From Actinoalloteichus fjordicus (GTDB lineage: Bacteria; Actinomycetota; Actinomycetes; Mycobacteriales; Pseudonocardiaceae): 64,000 bases of DNA. Under the pieces are notes generated by a model. That model was not told the origin of the DNA and searched no databases. It was given only the letters and a program-made list of their open reading frames with translations. Location of the stretch: positions 4,676,249-4,740,248 of the forward strand of contig NZ_CP016076.1 of NCBI RefSeq assembly GCF_001941625.1, given 5' to 3'. Both the position numbers and the translations under genes were made by a program. Numbering within the stretch: position 1 is the first letter of the stretch; the number at the start of each line of letters is the position of its first letter. Below, one piece after another: positions 7,423-15,979 of the stretch.

Positions 7423-8570
7423 TCGAGGAATGGCAGACCCGCGCGGAGAGGTTGGCCGACAAGCTGGCCGCAGACGGCGACCTGCACTACGACGAGTGGC
7501 GGGCGGCCGTCTGTGCGGTGCCGAGGCACGAACTGGTCCCCCGGTACTACGAACAGGAAGGCCCGACATATCGACTGGTCACGCCCGACGACGATGCATC
7601 GCGCCGGGCGTGGCTCGACCTGGTGTACTCAGACACCACGTTGACTACCGCCGTCGTGGCCGACTCGTTCGGCCGTCAGGTTCCGGTGTCGTCCAGCACG
7701 AAACCGGACCTCATGGTGCGGATGCTGGAAGCGCTGGACGTGCACGATGGACACACGGTGTTGGAAGTCGGCACCGGCACCGGATACAACGCGGCCTTGC
7801 TGTCCCACCGGCTAGGGGCGGATCGGGTGTTCTCGATCGACCTTCGCCCTGAACTGGTGGACGCAGCGGCCGACCGGCTCGCCACGATCGGCTATCGGCC
7901 CGTGCTCCGCGCCGTAGACGGAAGCGGCGGCCTAGCCGAGCACGCACCGTATGACCGGATCATGGCCACGTGTTCGGTGGCCGCCATTCCCGGCGCGTGG
8001 ATCGAACAGGCCGTACCTGGTGGTCTCATCCTGGTCGACGTGGAAGGGCAGCTGAGCGCGGGCAACCTCGTTCTCCTGCGCCGGGGCGACGAGCTGATGG
8101 CGGAAGGAAGATTCCTCGACTGGTACGGGCGGTTCATGCCGCTACGGCACGACGCGACAGGTGTCGGACAGCCGTGGCCCACGGTGGACCGGTCCGGCGG
8201 CGACGAACGCACCACGGCCGTGAATCCTGCGGAGTTGGACGGCGAGTTCCGTTTCCTGGCTCAGTTCCGGCTGCCTGCGGGCACGCGACACACCCTCACG
8301 GTGGACGACGGCGCGCCGACTGCAACGTGCCTGACCCACCGTGACGGCTCCTGGTGTTCGGTGGACCGCACAGGCAGCGAGTCGGGACGGTATCGGGTGC
8401 ATCACGCCGGATCGCGTGATCTGTGGGCCGATGTGGAACACGCACACGACGAATGGGCGACGATGGGTGCCCCCGCGTGGCACCGGTTCGGGCTCACGGC
8501 CACGCCGACCACCCAGCGGGTGTGGCTGGACAGTCCGGACAGCGAACACACGTGGAACCTGACGATCTGA
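7419..8570 (+). CDS. Protein L-isoaspartate-type methyltransferase of the graspetide system
   Basis: A 383-residue protein beginning at the GTG that overlaps the ATP-grasp stop (GTGA), reading MIEEWQTRAERLADKL. The middle carries a PCMT-type SAM-binding fold: SSSTKPDLMVRMLEALDVHD, motif I VLEVGTGTGYNAALL and the acidic loop FSIDLRPELVDAAADRL. The family's usual catalytic-domain length is about 220 residues, so about 130 C-terminal residues are extra and may bind the modified peptide. In characterised systems (fuscimiditide, amycolimiditide) this enzyme methylates one Asp of the cyclised peptide, which then closes to an aspartimide. The same reaction at D93 of the precursor is inferred. Confidence 0.9.
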   Translation: MIEEWQTRAERLADKLAADGDLHYDEWRAAVCAVPRHELVPRYYEQEGPTYRLVTPDDDASRRAWLDLVYSDTTLTTAVVADSFGRQVPVSSSTKPDLMVRMLEALDVHDGHTVLEVGTGTGYNAALLSHRLGADRVFSIDLRPELVDAAADRLATIGYRPVLRAVDGSGGLAEHAPYDRIMATCSVAAIPGAWIEQAVPGGLILVDVEGQLSAGNLVLLRRGDELMAEGRFLDWYGRFMPLRHDATGVGQPWPTVDRSGGDERTTAVNPAELDGEFRFLAQFRLPAGTRHTLTVDDGAPTATCLTHRDGSWCSVDRTGSESGRYRVHHAGSRDLWADVEHAHDEWATMGAPAWHRFGLTATPTTQRVWLDSPDSEHTWNLTI

Positions 8571-8639
8571 CCAGGACCGCTGCGACACGGCCGGTAGTCA
8601 TCGCATTCGGCGTCTCGGTCGCCTGTTCGATCAACTCGA

Positions 8640-8663
8640 CGACAATCGTGAACAGAATTGTCG
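8640..8663. repeat. Inverted repeat between graspetide operon and GH43 gene
   Basis: CGACAAT (8640-8646) and ATTGTCG (8657-8663) are perfect inverted arms with a 10-bp spacer. The stem is not GC-rich and no T-run follows, so an operator is at least as likely as a terminator. The surrounding 8571-8895 gap holds no gene. Confidence 0.35.
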
Positions 8664-8705
8664 ATTGATTCGACTGCACCGCCGAGAACGGGGCTGATTG
8701 GGTTC

Positions 8706-8734
8706 TTGTCCGGCTGCCGGTAATTCGCTATGAA
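8706..8734 (+). promoter_or_regulatory. Possible promoter for the GH43 gene
   Basis: TTGTCC (8706-8711) and TATGAA (8729-8734) are spaced by 17 bp in a locally AT-rich stretch, 162 bp before the preferred GTG start. Confidence 0.3.
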
Positions 8735-8895
8735 TAGTCTTTCACGGATCACTCTTCGGCTCGCGCTGAATCGCGCGGTCGGCCGCCGGCGATCCACCCC
8801 GCCAGCATCGTGAGAAGGCACCACTGTCGTTTTGTGTTCCTCGGCGGGAACGACAGCCGGATCGACAGCCCGTGCAGCGTCGCAGGGAGAAGACC

Positions 8896-10386
8896 GTGAC
8901 ATCACTCAGGAACCTTCCGAGAGGACGACGGCGGGCCGCGATCCTCCTCGCCGCCACGCTCCTGGCAGGCAGCACCACCTCGACCTTGCCGCCTGCCGCG
9001 ACGGCGGCCGTCGTCGATCCGGCCGCGTCCTACGTCCTGGTCAACCGCCACAGCGGCAAGGCACTGGACGTCTACGACCTGGCCACCGGCGACGGCGCCC
9101 GCATCGCGCAGTACACCCGCAACGACGGGGCCTGGCAGCAGTGGCAGTTCGTAGACTCCGGCGGCGGCTGGTACCGGCTGAAGTCGCGCCACAGCGACAA
9201 GGTCGTGGAGTTCACCTCCACCGCCGACGCGGTGGACCTGGTGCAGTACACCGACGCGAATCGGGCGAGTCAGCAGTTCCGATTGGCCGACTCCCCCGAC
9301 GGGTTCGTGCGGCTCGTCAACCGGGCCAGCGGCAAGGCCGCCGACGTGTGGGAATGGTCCGCCGAGGACGGCGCGCGCGTGGTGCAGTGGCCCGACACCG
9401 GCGGCGCGAATCAGCAGTGGCAGCTGGTCAGCGTGGGAGCGACCCCACCCGGCACGGTCAGCAACCCGATCAAGCGCAACGGCCCGGACCCCTGGTTGCA
9501 GTACCACGACGGCTACTACTACCTGGCCACCACGACCTGGAACTCCACCATCACCATGCGCCGGTCGCGCACGCTCGCCGGGCTGTCGAGCGCCGCCGAC
9601 CAGGTGGTGTTCAACCTGGCGGGCCGTCCCGACGGCTGCTGCAACATGTGGGCGCCGGAGTTCCATCTGATCGACGGCCGTTGGTACCTGTACTACGTGG
9701 CCGGGCAGGACGTCGAGGACTTCAACCCCACCCAACGCCTGCACGTCCTGGAGAGCGCAGGCTCCGATCCCCTCGGGCCCTATACCTTCAAGGCCGACCT
9801 CGGGAACACCTGGGAACTCGATCCCAGCATCCTTCGGCACGGCGGCAGGCTGTACCTGATGGGCAGCGCGACCGACGGTACGCAGAGCCTGACCATCACC
9901 CCGCTGAGCAACCCGTGGACGATCAGCGGCGCCCGGCGCACCATCTCGCAGCCCACGCTGTCCTGGGAACGGCAGACCCATCCGGTCAACGAGGGCGCGG
10001 AACCGCTGTACCACGACGGCCGCACCATGATCGTCTACTCCGCCAGCGCCTGCTGGGGTCCGGACTACAAGCTCGGGCTGCTCACCCTCACCGGTTCCGA
10101 CCCGCTCAACCGGTCGCACTGGACGAAGTCGCCGAACCCGGTGTTCCAACGACACGACGGCAACGGCGTGTTCGCCCCCGGCCACAACGGATTCTTCACC
10201 TCGCCCGACGGGACCGAGGACTGGATCGTCTACCACGCCAACGACTCCGCGAGCGGCGGTTGCGACATGAACCGCTCCACCCGCGCGCAGCGGTTCACCT
10301 GGAACGCCGACGGCACCCCGAAATTCGGCGTCCCCGTGCGGCTGGGCACGACGCTGCCCGCGCCGTCGGGCGAGCCGACCTCCTGA
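8896..10386 (+). CDS. Secreted ricin-B lectin / GH43 glycosidase
   Basis: A 496-residue secreted enzyme. The GTG at 8896 is preferred because AGGGAGAAG lies 3-11 bp upstream; an ATG eight codons earlier is possible. A signal peptide is clear (RGRRRAAILLAATLLAGS, cleavage after ATAA). Residues about 40-175 form a ricin-type beta-trefoil (CBM13-like) with three Q-x-W repeats, for example QQWQFV and NQQWQLV. From about 180 a five-bladed GH43 domain follows: NGPDPWLQYHDGYYYLATTT carries the catalytic-base Asp, and ELDPSILRHGGRLYL and PVNEGAEPLYHDG carry the pKa-modulating Asp and the catalytic-acid Glu. GH43 enzymes with this architecture in streptomycetes are exo-arabinofuranosidases, so arabinan debranching or degradation outside the cell is likely. 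Exact linkage not determined. Confidence 0.85.
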   Translation: MTSLRNLPRGRRRAAILLAATLLAGSTTSTLPPAATAAVVDPAASYVLVNRHSGKALDVYDLATGDGARIAQYTRNDGAWQQWQFVDSGGGWYRLKSRHSDKVVEFTSTADAVDLVQYTDANRASQQFRLADSPDGFVRLVNRASGKAADVWEWSAEDGARVVQWPDTGGANQQWQLVSVGATPPGTVSNPIKRNGPDPWLQYHDGYYYLATTTWNSTITMRRSRTLAGLSSAADQVVFNLAGRPDGCCNMWAPEFHLIDGRWYLYYVAGQDVEDFNPTQRLHVLESAGSDPLGPYTFKADLGNTWELDPSILRHGGRLYLMGSATDGTQSLTITPLSNPWTISGARRTISQPTLSWERQTHPVNEGAEPLYHDGRTMIVYSASACWGPDYKLGLLTLTGSDPLNRSHWTKSPNPVFQRHDGNGVFAPGHNGFFTSPDGTEDWIVYHANDSASGGCDMNRSTRAQRFTWNADGTPKFGVPVRLGTTLPAPSGEPTS

Positions 10387-10403
10387 TTCGCCCCTCCGAC
10401 TCG

Positions 10404-10436
10404 GGCGGCCTGCGGGCACGTGCACCGCAGGCCGCC
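10404..10436 (+). terminator. Hairpin terminator after the GH43 gene
   Basis: GGCGGCCTGCGG (10404-10415) pairs perfectly with CCGCAGGCCGCC (10425-10436) across a 9-nt loop, 18 bp after the stop codon. The remaining sequence to 10729 shows no gene. Confidence 0.75.
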
Positions 10437-10729
10437 TGCCGCAGACCAGAGCTGTTCTTCGGCCCGGGCTTCGACGTCCTCGACACCCACGCCGGGACGC
10501 ACTGCCTGTACGACCGGAGCTTCGTCGACGGCCGGCTCGCCACCGAGACCGACCGGCGCGACGCCGCCTTCCGCATTCGGGCACTGATCGAGCACCCCCG
10601 ACAGGACCGGCACACCTCGCCACGGCGGCGCCGCCCGCCGGTCCCGCTCTCCTCGGAGTGCCCCCGCCGGGTCTCGGCCGCGCGGTACATTGCCGGGACT
10701 GACGCGGGTGCGGCGAGGGGTGGACGCTG

Positions 10730-11515
10730 GTGGATCGGCACGAGCGGCTGAACGCGCTGCTGGACATGGTGGGACAGCGCGACAAGATCGACGTGGACGC
10801 CACGGCCGCCGAACTCGACGTCTCCCCCGCGACGGTGCGGCGCGACCTGCACCATCTCGCCGAACGCCGCCTGCTCACCAGGACGCGCGGCGGCGCGGTG
10901 GCCAGCAACGTCGCCTACGACCTTCCCTTACGCCACAAGGCCGCCCGCAATGCGCCGCAGAAGCAGCGCATCGCCGCCGCGGCGGCCGACCTCGTCGAGC
11001 GCGGCATGGTGGCCGGTCTCAACGGCGGCACCACGATCACCGAGGTGGGCCGGGCCATCGCCACCCGACAGGATCTCGCCGACCGCAGCGACTCCCCTGC
11101 GTTGACCGTGGTCACCAACGCACTCAACATCGCGGGCGAACTCGTCGTCCGGCACAACATCAAGACCGTGGTCACCGGCGGCGTCGCCCGCCAGCAGTCC
11201 TTCGAGCTGACCGGTCCGCTGGCCGTCCCGATCCTGGAGGAGATCACCCTGGACCTGGTGCTGCTCGGTGTGGACGCCGTCGACCCGGTCCGGGGCGCCT
11301 ACGCCCATCACGAGGGCGAGGCCAGCATCAATCGACTGATGGTCTCCCGCGCGCGGCATGTCGCGGTGGTCGCCGACAGCTCCAAGCTCGGCGGCTACGC
11401 CTTCGCCAGGATCTGCGCGACCGGTGAGGTGCACACCCTGGTCACCGACGCCGAGGCCGACCAGTCCGTGCTCGACGCCTTCGAGGCGGAGGGGCTGCGG
11501 GTCATCACCGCCTGA
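10730..11515 (+). CDS. DeoR-family sugar-phosphate-responsive regulator (AgaR-like)
   Basis: A 261-residue protein with an N-terminal DeoR helix-turn-helix (DVDATAAELDVSPATVRRDL, then RGGAVASN) and the DeoR C-terminal sensor domain. The sensor shows GMVAGLNGGTTITEVGRAI, VVTNALNIAGEL, VVTGGV and VAVVADSSKLGG, the phosphosugar-binding signature. It starts at a GTG with GAGGGG ten bases upstream. It is convergent with the aldolase-kinase genes and close to the SIS-protein gene, so it probably represses the amino-sugar genes at 11.8-19.6 kb until a phosphorylated intermediate such as tagatose or galactosamine 6-phosphate accumulates. The family is certain; the effector is inferred. Confidence 0.9.
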   Translation: MDRHERLNALLDMVGQRDKIDVDATAAELDVSPATVRRDLHHLAERRLLTRTRGGAVASNVAYDLPLRHKAARNAPQKQRIAAAAADLVERGMVAGLNGGTTITEVGRAIATRQDLADRSDSPALTVVTNALNIAGELVVRHNIKTVVTGGVARQQSFELTGPLAVPILEEITLDLVLLGVDAVDPVRGAYAHHEGEASINRLMVSRARHVAVVADSSKLGGYAFARICATGEVHTLVTDAEADQSVLDAFEAEGLRVITA

Positions 11516-11817
11516 GGCCGCGCGTCCGGCTCGGCGATCCCCACGGCGCGCGGAGCCGCCGCGCGTCGATGCGAGTCCGCTCGGGCCCGGCGGGAGTCGG
11601 CTCGGCGGCCAGGGTGATCGATGCAGGACGATGGCGGCGGGCTGCGGGCGGTGGCGCATCGAGGAGCGCGCCCGCCTCCCCGGACTCCCCTACCGAACCG
11701 CTCGCCCGGCCCATGGGGCTCGACCGGTCCACAGCGGACCGACGACGTCGGGTCGTGGTGCGGAGACAGCGCGACTCGGCTCAGCGTGCGCCGCCGTCCC
11801 GGCTGCCGACCGCCCCG
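11516..11817. other. Convergent intergenic gap
   Basis: 302 bp between two convergent stop codons. A 7-bp hairpin (CGCGCGG 11547-11553 with CCGCGCG 11559-11565) may terminate the DeoR transcript, but it is short. No gene is seen. Confidence 0.4.
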
Positions 11818-12657
11818 TCACACCCGGATCGAGAGCAGCCCCAGCAGCCGGGAGACCTCGGCGGCCACGCGCTCCCGACCGGCGCCGAGGTACCTGCGCG
11901 GGTCGATCGCCTCGGGCCGCTCGGCAAGGTACCCGCGAACCCCCTCGGTGAAGACCCGGTTCAACTGCGTCGCGATATTGATCTTCGTCATGCCGTGGCG
12001 GACGGCCTCGGTGAGGTGCTCGTCGGACACCCCGGACGAGCCGTGCAGCACCAGCGGCACGCCGACCCGCGCCCGCAGCGCGGTGATCAGGTCGAAGTCC
12101 AGCCGCGCATCACGGGTGGTCATCGCGTGGGAGGTGCCGACGGCCACGGCGAGACAGTCGACGCCCGTCTCGGCCACGAACGTCTTGGCCTCCTCGGGGT
12201 CGGTGCGCACCCCGGGAGCGTGCACGCCGTCCTTCCCACCCACCTCGCCCAGTTCGGCCTCCACCCACACCCGGTTCGAATGGCAGTGCTCGACCACCGC
12301 TCGGGTGGCCCGCACGTTGTCGGCGTAGTCCAGCGTCGAGGCGTCGAACATCACCGAGGTGAACCCGAGCGCGACGGCCTCCCGCACCAGCTCGGCGGAC
12401 TCGGCGTGATCCAGGTGCACCGCCACCGGAACGCGGGCCGCGCGGGCGGCGGCGACCAGCGCGCTGCCGATCGGACCGAGGGCCCCGTGATAGCGGACCG
12501 CGTTGTGGCTCACCTGGAGGATGACGGGGGTCCGCACCGCCTCCGCACCCGCGATGATCGCGCTCACGTGCTCGAGCGCGACGGCGTTGAACGCCCCGCA
12601 GCCGGTGCCCTCGCCTGCGGCCGGGATGACGATGTCACACGTCGACACGAGCGGCAT
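11818..12657 (-). CDS. Class II ketose-bisphosphate aldolase (tagatose/fructose type)
   Basis: A 279-residue zinc aldolase. The ATG at 12657 is chosen because GGAGGAG lies 5 bp upstream. Visible motifs are AGEGTGCGAFNAVALEH at the N-terminus, the zinc-binding VAVHLDHAES, EAELGEVGGKDGVHAPG, GTSHA, and the phosphate-binding VPLVLHGSSGVSDE. It cleaves tagatose (or fructose) 1,6-bisphosphate into dihydroxyacetone phosphate and glyceraldehyde 3-phosphate, the last step before glycolysis. Its start overlaps the end of the upstream kinase gene by 23 bp, so the two are translationally coupled. In an operon with an AgaS-type protein and a hexosaminidase nearby, the AgaY/GatY/KbaY role is the best fit, but sequence alone does not fix the substrate. 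Confidence 0.9.
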   Translation of the reverse strand: MPLVSTCDIVIPAAGEGTGCGAFNAVALEHVSAIIAGAEAVRTPVILQVSHNAVRYHGALGPIGSALVAAARAARVPVAVHLDHAESAELVREAVALGFTSVMFDASTLDYADNVRATRAVVEHCHSNRVWVEAELGEVGGKDGVHAPGVRTDPEEAKTFVAETGVDCLAVAVGTSHAMTTRDARLDFDLITALRARVGVPLVLHGSSGVSDEHLTEAVRHGMTKINIATQLNRVFTEGVRGYLAERPEAIDPRRYLGAGRERVAAEVSRLLGLLSIRV

Positions 12658-13570
12658 GGATCTCCTCCACGATGACGGCGCCGTGCTCGCGCCGATGGTG
12701 ATCGAGGTCGACGTCACCGGCGTAGGCGCCCAGCACCGAGGCCGAGGACACCGAGACGGCACTGCGCAGCACTTCCGGCCAGGGACTTCTGGCGGCCAGT
12801 TCCAGGGCGGCCCCCGCGACGGCCGCGTCCCCGGCTCCGGTGGTGTTGCCTCGCAGCCTGCGCGGGACGCCTGCCCGCCACGCCGCGCCGTCAGTCACCG
12901 CGAGCATCCCCTCGGCGCCCAGGGACACGAACACCGTGCGGGCGCCCAGCGCCCGCATCGCCAGCGCGCCGGTCAGCGGGTCGGCCGTTCCGGTGACGGC
13001 CCGCAACTCCTCCGCATTCGGCTTGACCAGCGCAGGACCAGCCGCGATGCCTGCCAGCAGGGCCGCACCGGAGGTGTCCAGCACGGCAGGCACCCCGGCG
13101 CGCCGGGCGAGGTCGATCAGCTCGGCGTAGCCGTCCGCCGGGACGCCGGGCGGCAGGCTGCCCGCGCAGACCAGCACCGAGGACCGGCTCACCCGCCGCC
13201 GCACCGCCGAGACCACCGCATCCCACTCGCAGGCGGAGACGACGGGTCCCGGTTCGTTCACCAGGGTCACCGTGCCGTCGGCGGCGGACAGGATCGTCAC
13301 GGTGCGGCGGGTCGGTCCCGCGATCGTCGACAGTTCATGGGGCAGCCCGGCGGCGGCCAGATCGGCGCCGACGAGTCTGCCGTCGGCGCCGCCGCAGGGG
13401 GCCAGCGCCAACGTCGGCGCGCCGAGGGCGTGCAGGACCCGGGCCACGTTGATGCCCTTGCCGCCCGCGCGGCGGTGTACGGACGAGACGCGTGACATCG
13501 CGCCGGGAATCAGCGCGGGCACGGTGTAGGTGACGTCGAGGGCCGGGTTCGCGGTGACGACCAGGATCAC
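12635..13570 (-). CDS. PfkB-family hexose-phosphate kinase (tagatose-6-P kinase / 1-phosphofructokinase type)
   Basis: A 311-residue ribokinase-fold kinase with both PfkB signatures: AGGKGINVARVLHALG near residue 36 and GNTTGAGDAAVAG near 245, the latter holding the catalytic Asp and anion hole. The N-terminus MILVVTANPALDVTY is typical of the LacC/FruK subgroup. The GTG start at 13570 follows a GGAGGT. It would phosphorylate tagatose 6-phosphate (or fructose 1-phosphate) to the bisphosphate cleaved by the next gene. A 455-bp stretch without a recognisable product separates it from the SIS gene upstream on the same strand. Confidence 0.88.
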   Translation of the reverse strand: MILVVTANPALDVTYTVPALIPGAMSRVSSVHRRAGGKGINVARVLHALGAPTLALAPCGGADGRLVGADLAAAGLPHELSTIAGPTRRTVTILSAADGTVTLVNEPGPVVSACEWDAVVSAVRRRVSRSSVLVCAGSLPPGVPADGYAELIDLARRAGVPAVLDTSGAALLAGIAAGPALVKPNAEELRAVTGTADPLTGALAMRALGARTVFVSLGAEGMLAVTDGAAWRAGVPRRLRGNTTGAGDAAVAGAALELAARSPWPEVLRSAVSVSSASVLGAYAGDVDLDHHRREHGAVIVEEIHAARVDV

Positions 13571-14022
13571 GGCAGACCTCCAGTGGAGGGGTTCGCGGCG
13601 GCCGACGCCACGCCGACGGCCGGGTGGGCCTGCGCCGTCGCGACTGCGGTCCGCCCCGAGGGGCCGGGCAGGAGAAGCGCCGATCGATCCGATTCGGACG
13701 GCGCGCGGCGAGCCGGTGCGCGTTCGGCCACGGCACTCGTCAGCACGGCCGCGTGCACCGCGACCGAGCCGGTGCGCCCGGACTCCAGCAAGCCGTGTTT
13801 CGCCGGGCTCTCCTGCCCCGGCGCGGAGCGGACCACGTCGGATCTCGTCCGATCCCGCAGGAGGCCGCTCGGTCGCCGCAACCTCGCCCTCGTCGAACCG
13901 AGCCTCATCGGACCGGACTCGACCGGACGGTGTCCGAGCGCGACACCCGGCCGAACCTGACCCGCCGCAGGCCCCTGCCTCGCCGGTCCCACGACGTCCG
14001 ATCCCTCCGTGCGCGGCGTCAT
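13567..14022 (-). other. Coupled open frame of doubtful coding value
   Basis: A 151-codon frame begins 9 bp after the SIS gene stop and ends with a TGA overlapping the kinase GTG (GTGA), so its placement looks like an operon gene. Its product is Ala/Pro/Arg/Ser-rich, has no domain or hydrophobic segment I can recognise, and there is no ribosome binding site at its ATG. It is more likely a low-complexity spacer than a gene. Confidence 0.25.
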
Positions 14023-14031
14023 CGCGGGTCG

Positions 14032-14910
14032 CTAGGCCAGCACGACGGATCGACTGAGGTGACGCGGGGCGTCCGGGTTCAGCCCGCGATCGGCGGCCAG
14101 CGCGCTCGCCAGCCGATGCACCCGCACCAGATCGGCCATCGGATCAAGGTCGTCGTCCACCACGACCGCCCCGGTCCGGCGCACCTCCTCGACCAGGCCT
14201 GCGGGCGCGGAGCCGAACACCCAGGTCACGCGGCCGGGCTCGGCGATGCTGATCGGCCCATGCCGGTACTCCAGCGCCGGATAGGACTCGGACCAGCACA
14301 CCGCGGACTCGCGCAGCTTCAGGGCGGCCTCGGAGGCGATGCCCACGGTCCAGCCGGTGCCGAGGAAGGTGAACTGGCCTGCCGCGCGGACCTCGTCGGG
14401 CACCGGGGCCGCGAGCGCACGTTCGGCCTCGGCGGCGACCGGCGTCAGATCATGGCCGAGATGAGCCCGCAGCAGGGCCAGGGCCGATGTCGCGAACCGG
14501 GTCTGCACGACGGACAGCTCGTCGCAGAAGGACAGATCCACCACGGCGTCGGCGGTGTCCCGGATCGCGGCGGGCACCCCGGTGACGACGACGCTGGGCG
14601 TGTCGACGAGCTGCGTCAACAGCCGGTGGATCTCGGTGGTGGTGCCGGAGCGAGTGATCGCCAGCACCCGGTCGTAGCGACGGCGCGTCGGGAACTCGGA
14701 GGCGGCGAACGCATCGGTATGGCCGAGCCCCTCCGCCTCCCGCAGCGCCGCGTAGGCCTGCGCGATGAACCAGGACGTGCCGCAGCCGACGACCGCGACC
14801 GTGCTGCCGTGCTCCGGCAGCCGATCGGCGAAGGCGGGCACGAGTTCCGCCGCCTGTCGCCAGTGCTCGGGCTGACTCGCGATCTCCGCATCCATCATCG
14901 ACGGCGACAT
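14032..14910 (-). CDS. SIS-domain sugar isomerase/deaminase (AgaS-like)
   Basis: A 292-residue protein with two SIS (phosphosugar-binding) domains. The first is marked by STVAVVGCGTSWFIAQAYAA and RVLAITRSGTTTEIHRLL; the second by FTFLGTGWTVGIASEAALKL and SYPALEYRHGPISI, the conserved Glu-x-x-His-Gly end of the fold. Proteins of this size and pattern are AgaS-type galactosamine-6-phosphate deaminase/isomerases, which yield tagatose 6-phosphate and ammonia; the glutaminase domain of GlmS is absent. It heads the minus-strand operon SIS - kinase - aldolase. The ATG at 14910 has GGGGAG about 8 bp upstream. No N-acetyl-sugar-phosphate deacetylase (NagA/AgaA) is in the window. Confidence 0.85.
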   Translation of the reverse strand: MSPSMMDAEIASQPEHWRQAAELVPAFADRLPEHGSTVAVVGCGTSWFIAQAYAALREAEGLGHTDAFAASEFPTRRRYDRVLAITRSGTTTEIHRLLTQLVDTPSVVVTGVPAAIRDTADAVVDLSFCDELSVVQTRFATSALALLRAHLGHDLTPVAAEAERALAAPVPDEVRAAGQFTFLGTGWTVGIASEAALKLRESAVCWSESYPALEYRHGPISIAEPGRVTWVFGSAPAGLVEEVRRTGAVVVDDDLDPMADLVRVHRLASALAADRGLNPDAPRHLSRSVVLA

Positions 14911-14952
14911 GCGCGACTCCCCATCTCCCGCGTGGTGTTGACGTCCGCAGCG

Positions 14953-15053
14953 TGATCACGCGACGTGACCACCAGACCATCTGGCGAGTGATCCTGATCG
15001 ATACTAGTCATTCTCGATCAGTTCTGCGCAATACCGATCACATCGGATGATCG
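14953..15053. promoter_or_regulatory. Cluster of TGATC/GATCA half-sites upstream of the SIS operon
   Basis: Within 101 bp lie TGATCA (14953-14958), TGATC (14989-14993 and 14995-14999), GATCA (15016-15020 and 15036-15040) and TGATC (15048-15052). Two longer inverted repeats are built from them: CTGATCGA (14994-15001) with TCGATCAG (15014-15021), and CGATCA (15035-15040) with TGATCG (15048-15053). The array is 40-140 bp before the SIS gene ATG, an operator position. Confidence 0.5.
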
Positions 15054-15473
15054 ACCGGCGAGCCGCCGCGAGGTCCCGTCGCAGGCCGCCGCCACGTCTC
15101 GATGCGACGCCGAGACGGGCAGGAGACCGGCCGAACACGGGCGCCTCGACAGCAGGCAGCAAGGATGTCCACCCGAACAGCCGAATGCGGTCGATACCCA
15201 CCGACCAGTCGGACGAATCGATCCAGGTCCACAAGAGCAGCAGGTAGATCCGTCTGCGGTGGCCGGACCGGCGATCGGCTGCGGCGTCGCCCGCTCGACG
15301 TGCCCGACGGAACCGTCCACACGGGAGACCGAGGCGGACCGACCAGAAGGACCGCCTGCCGCTGCCTCGATCAGCCGAGCGCCGTGGTGCCTCCGGCCGA
15401 ACAGGACCCGGAATCCGCCGAACACCGGGGAACATCCACGAGCCGCACTGATCATTCATGCACATAACTCGCG

Positions 15474-15502
15474 TTGACAGCGCATGATTGATCACTTAAC
15501 GT
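15474..15502 (+). promoter_or_regulatory. Strong promoter pointing to the transporter operon
   Basis: A perfect TTGACA (15474-15479), a 17-bp spacer and TAACGT (15497-15502, TAnnnT). It faces the MFS/hexosaminidase operon but is about 725 bp from the MFS ATG. Confidence 0.5.
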
Positions 15503-15515
15503 CAAGTGACGATCA
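15489..15515. promoter_or_regulatory. TGATC-N17-GATCA operator over the -10 region
   Basis: TGATC (15489-15493) and GATCA (15511-15515) flank an inner inverted repeat CACTT/AAGTG. The site overlaps the -10 of the promoter at 15474-15502, so a bound repressor would block it. The same half-site is repeated in front of the divergent SIS operon, which suggests one shared regulator. Confidence 0.45.
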
Positions 15516-15919
15516 AAGTACTCCGCGGTGGGCAGGAGTGTTGATGACTCAGTCGTTCGTCCCGGCGCGGATCAATGGTCGGTCTGTCGAGGACAGGCGA
15601 CATTCCGGACGATGGTCGGCAGCCGACAGCCCGGCCGTGATCAGTCCGCACTCGACATCCCGTCCTCGGGCGCGGCGGACGGCTGCCCGGCCGAACTCGG
15701 TCGCCCCATTCGACGAGCGGTCCACGACCCTCTCGACCGGCGCGACGCCGATGGGGCGAGGCACCGAGCAGGCAGGCGTCGCCGCCGGGACGGGACGACC
15801 GGGCGGGCCGTCGGCCGAAGCCGGTTTCGCGGACGCCGCTCTCCCCACCCCCCGCAGGACACCTCGGCCCCGTCCTGCCGTCGGCGCGAACGACGGATGC
15901 GGACCCGGCGATGGCTGAG

Positions 15920-15979
15920 CCGTCGACCCCCGGCCCGTCGATTCCCCGCCCGCCGATCCCCCGCCCATCGATTCCCAGC
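15920..15979. repeat. 15-bp tandem repeat in the transporter leader
   Basis: Four consecutive 15-bp units: CCGTCGACCCCCGGC, CCGTCGATTCCCCGC, CCGCCGATCCCCCGC and CCATCGATTCCCAGC. Confidence 0.75.

Noticed and set aside
13567-14022. A translationally coupled gene between the SIS and kinase genes
   Set aside because: Position is suggestive, but the product is low-complexity, without a ribosome binding site or domain; kept only as a doubtful entry.
14972-14984. CCAGACCATCTGG as a DasR site for the amino-sugar operon
   Set aside because: Only one half resembles the DasR core; the palindrome is of a different type.
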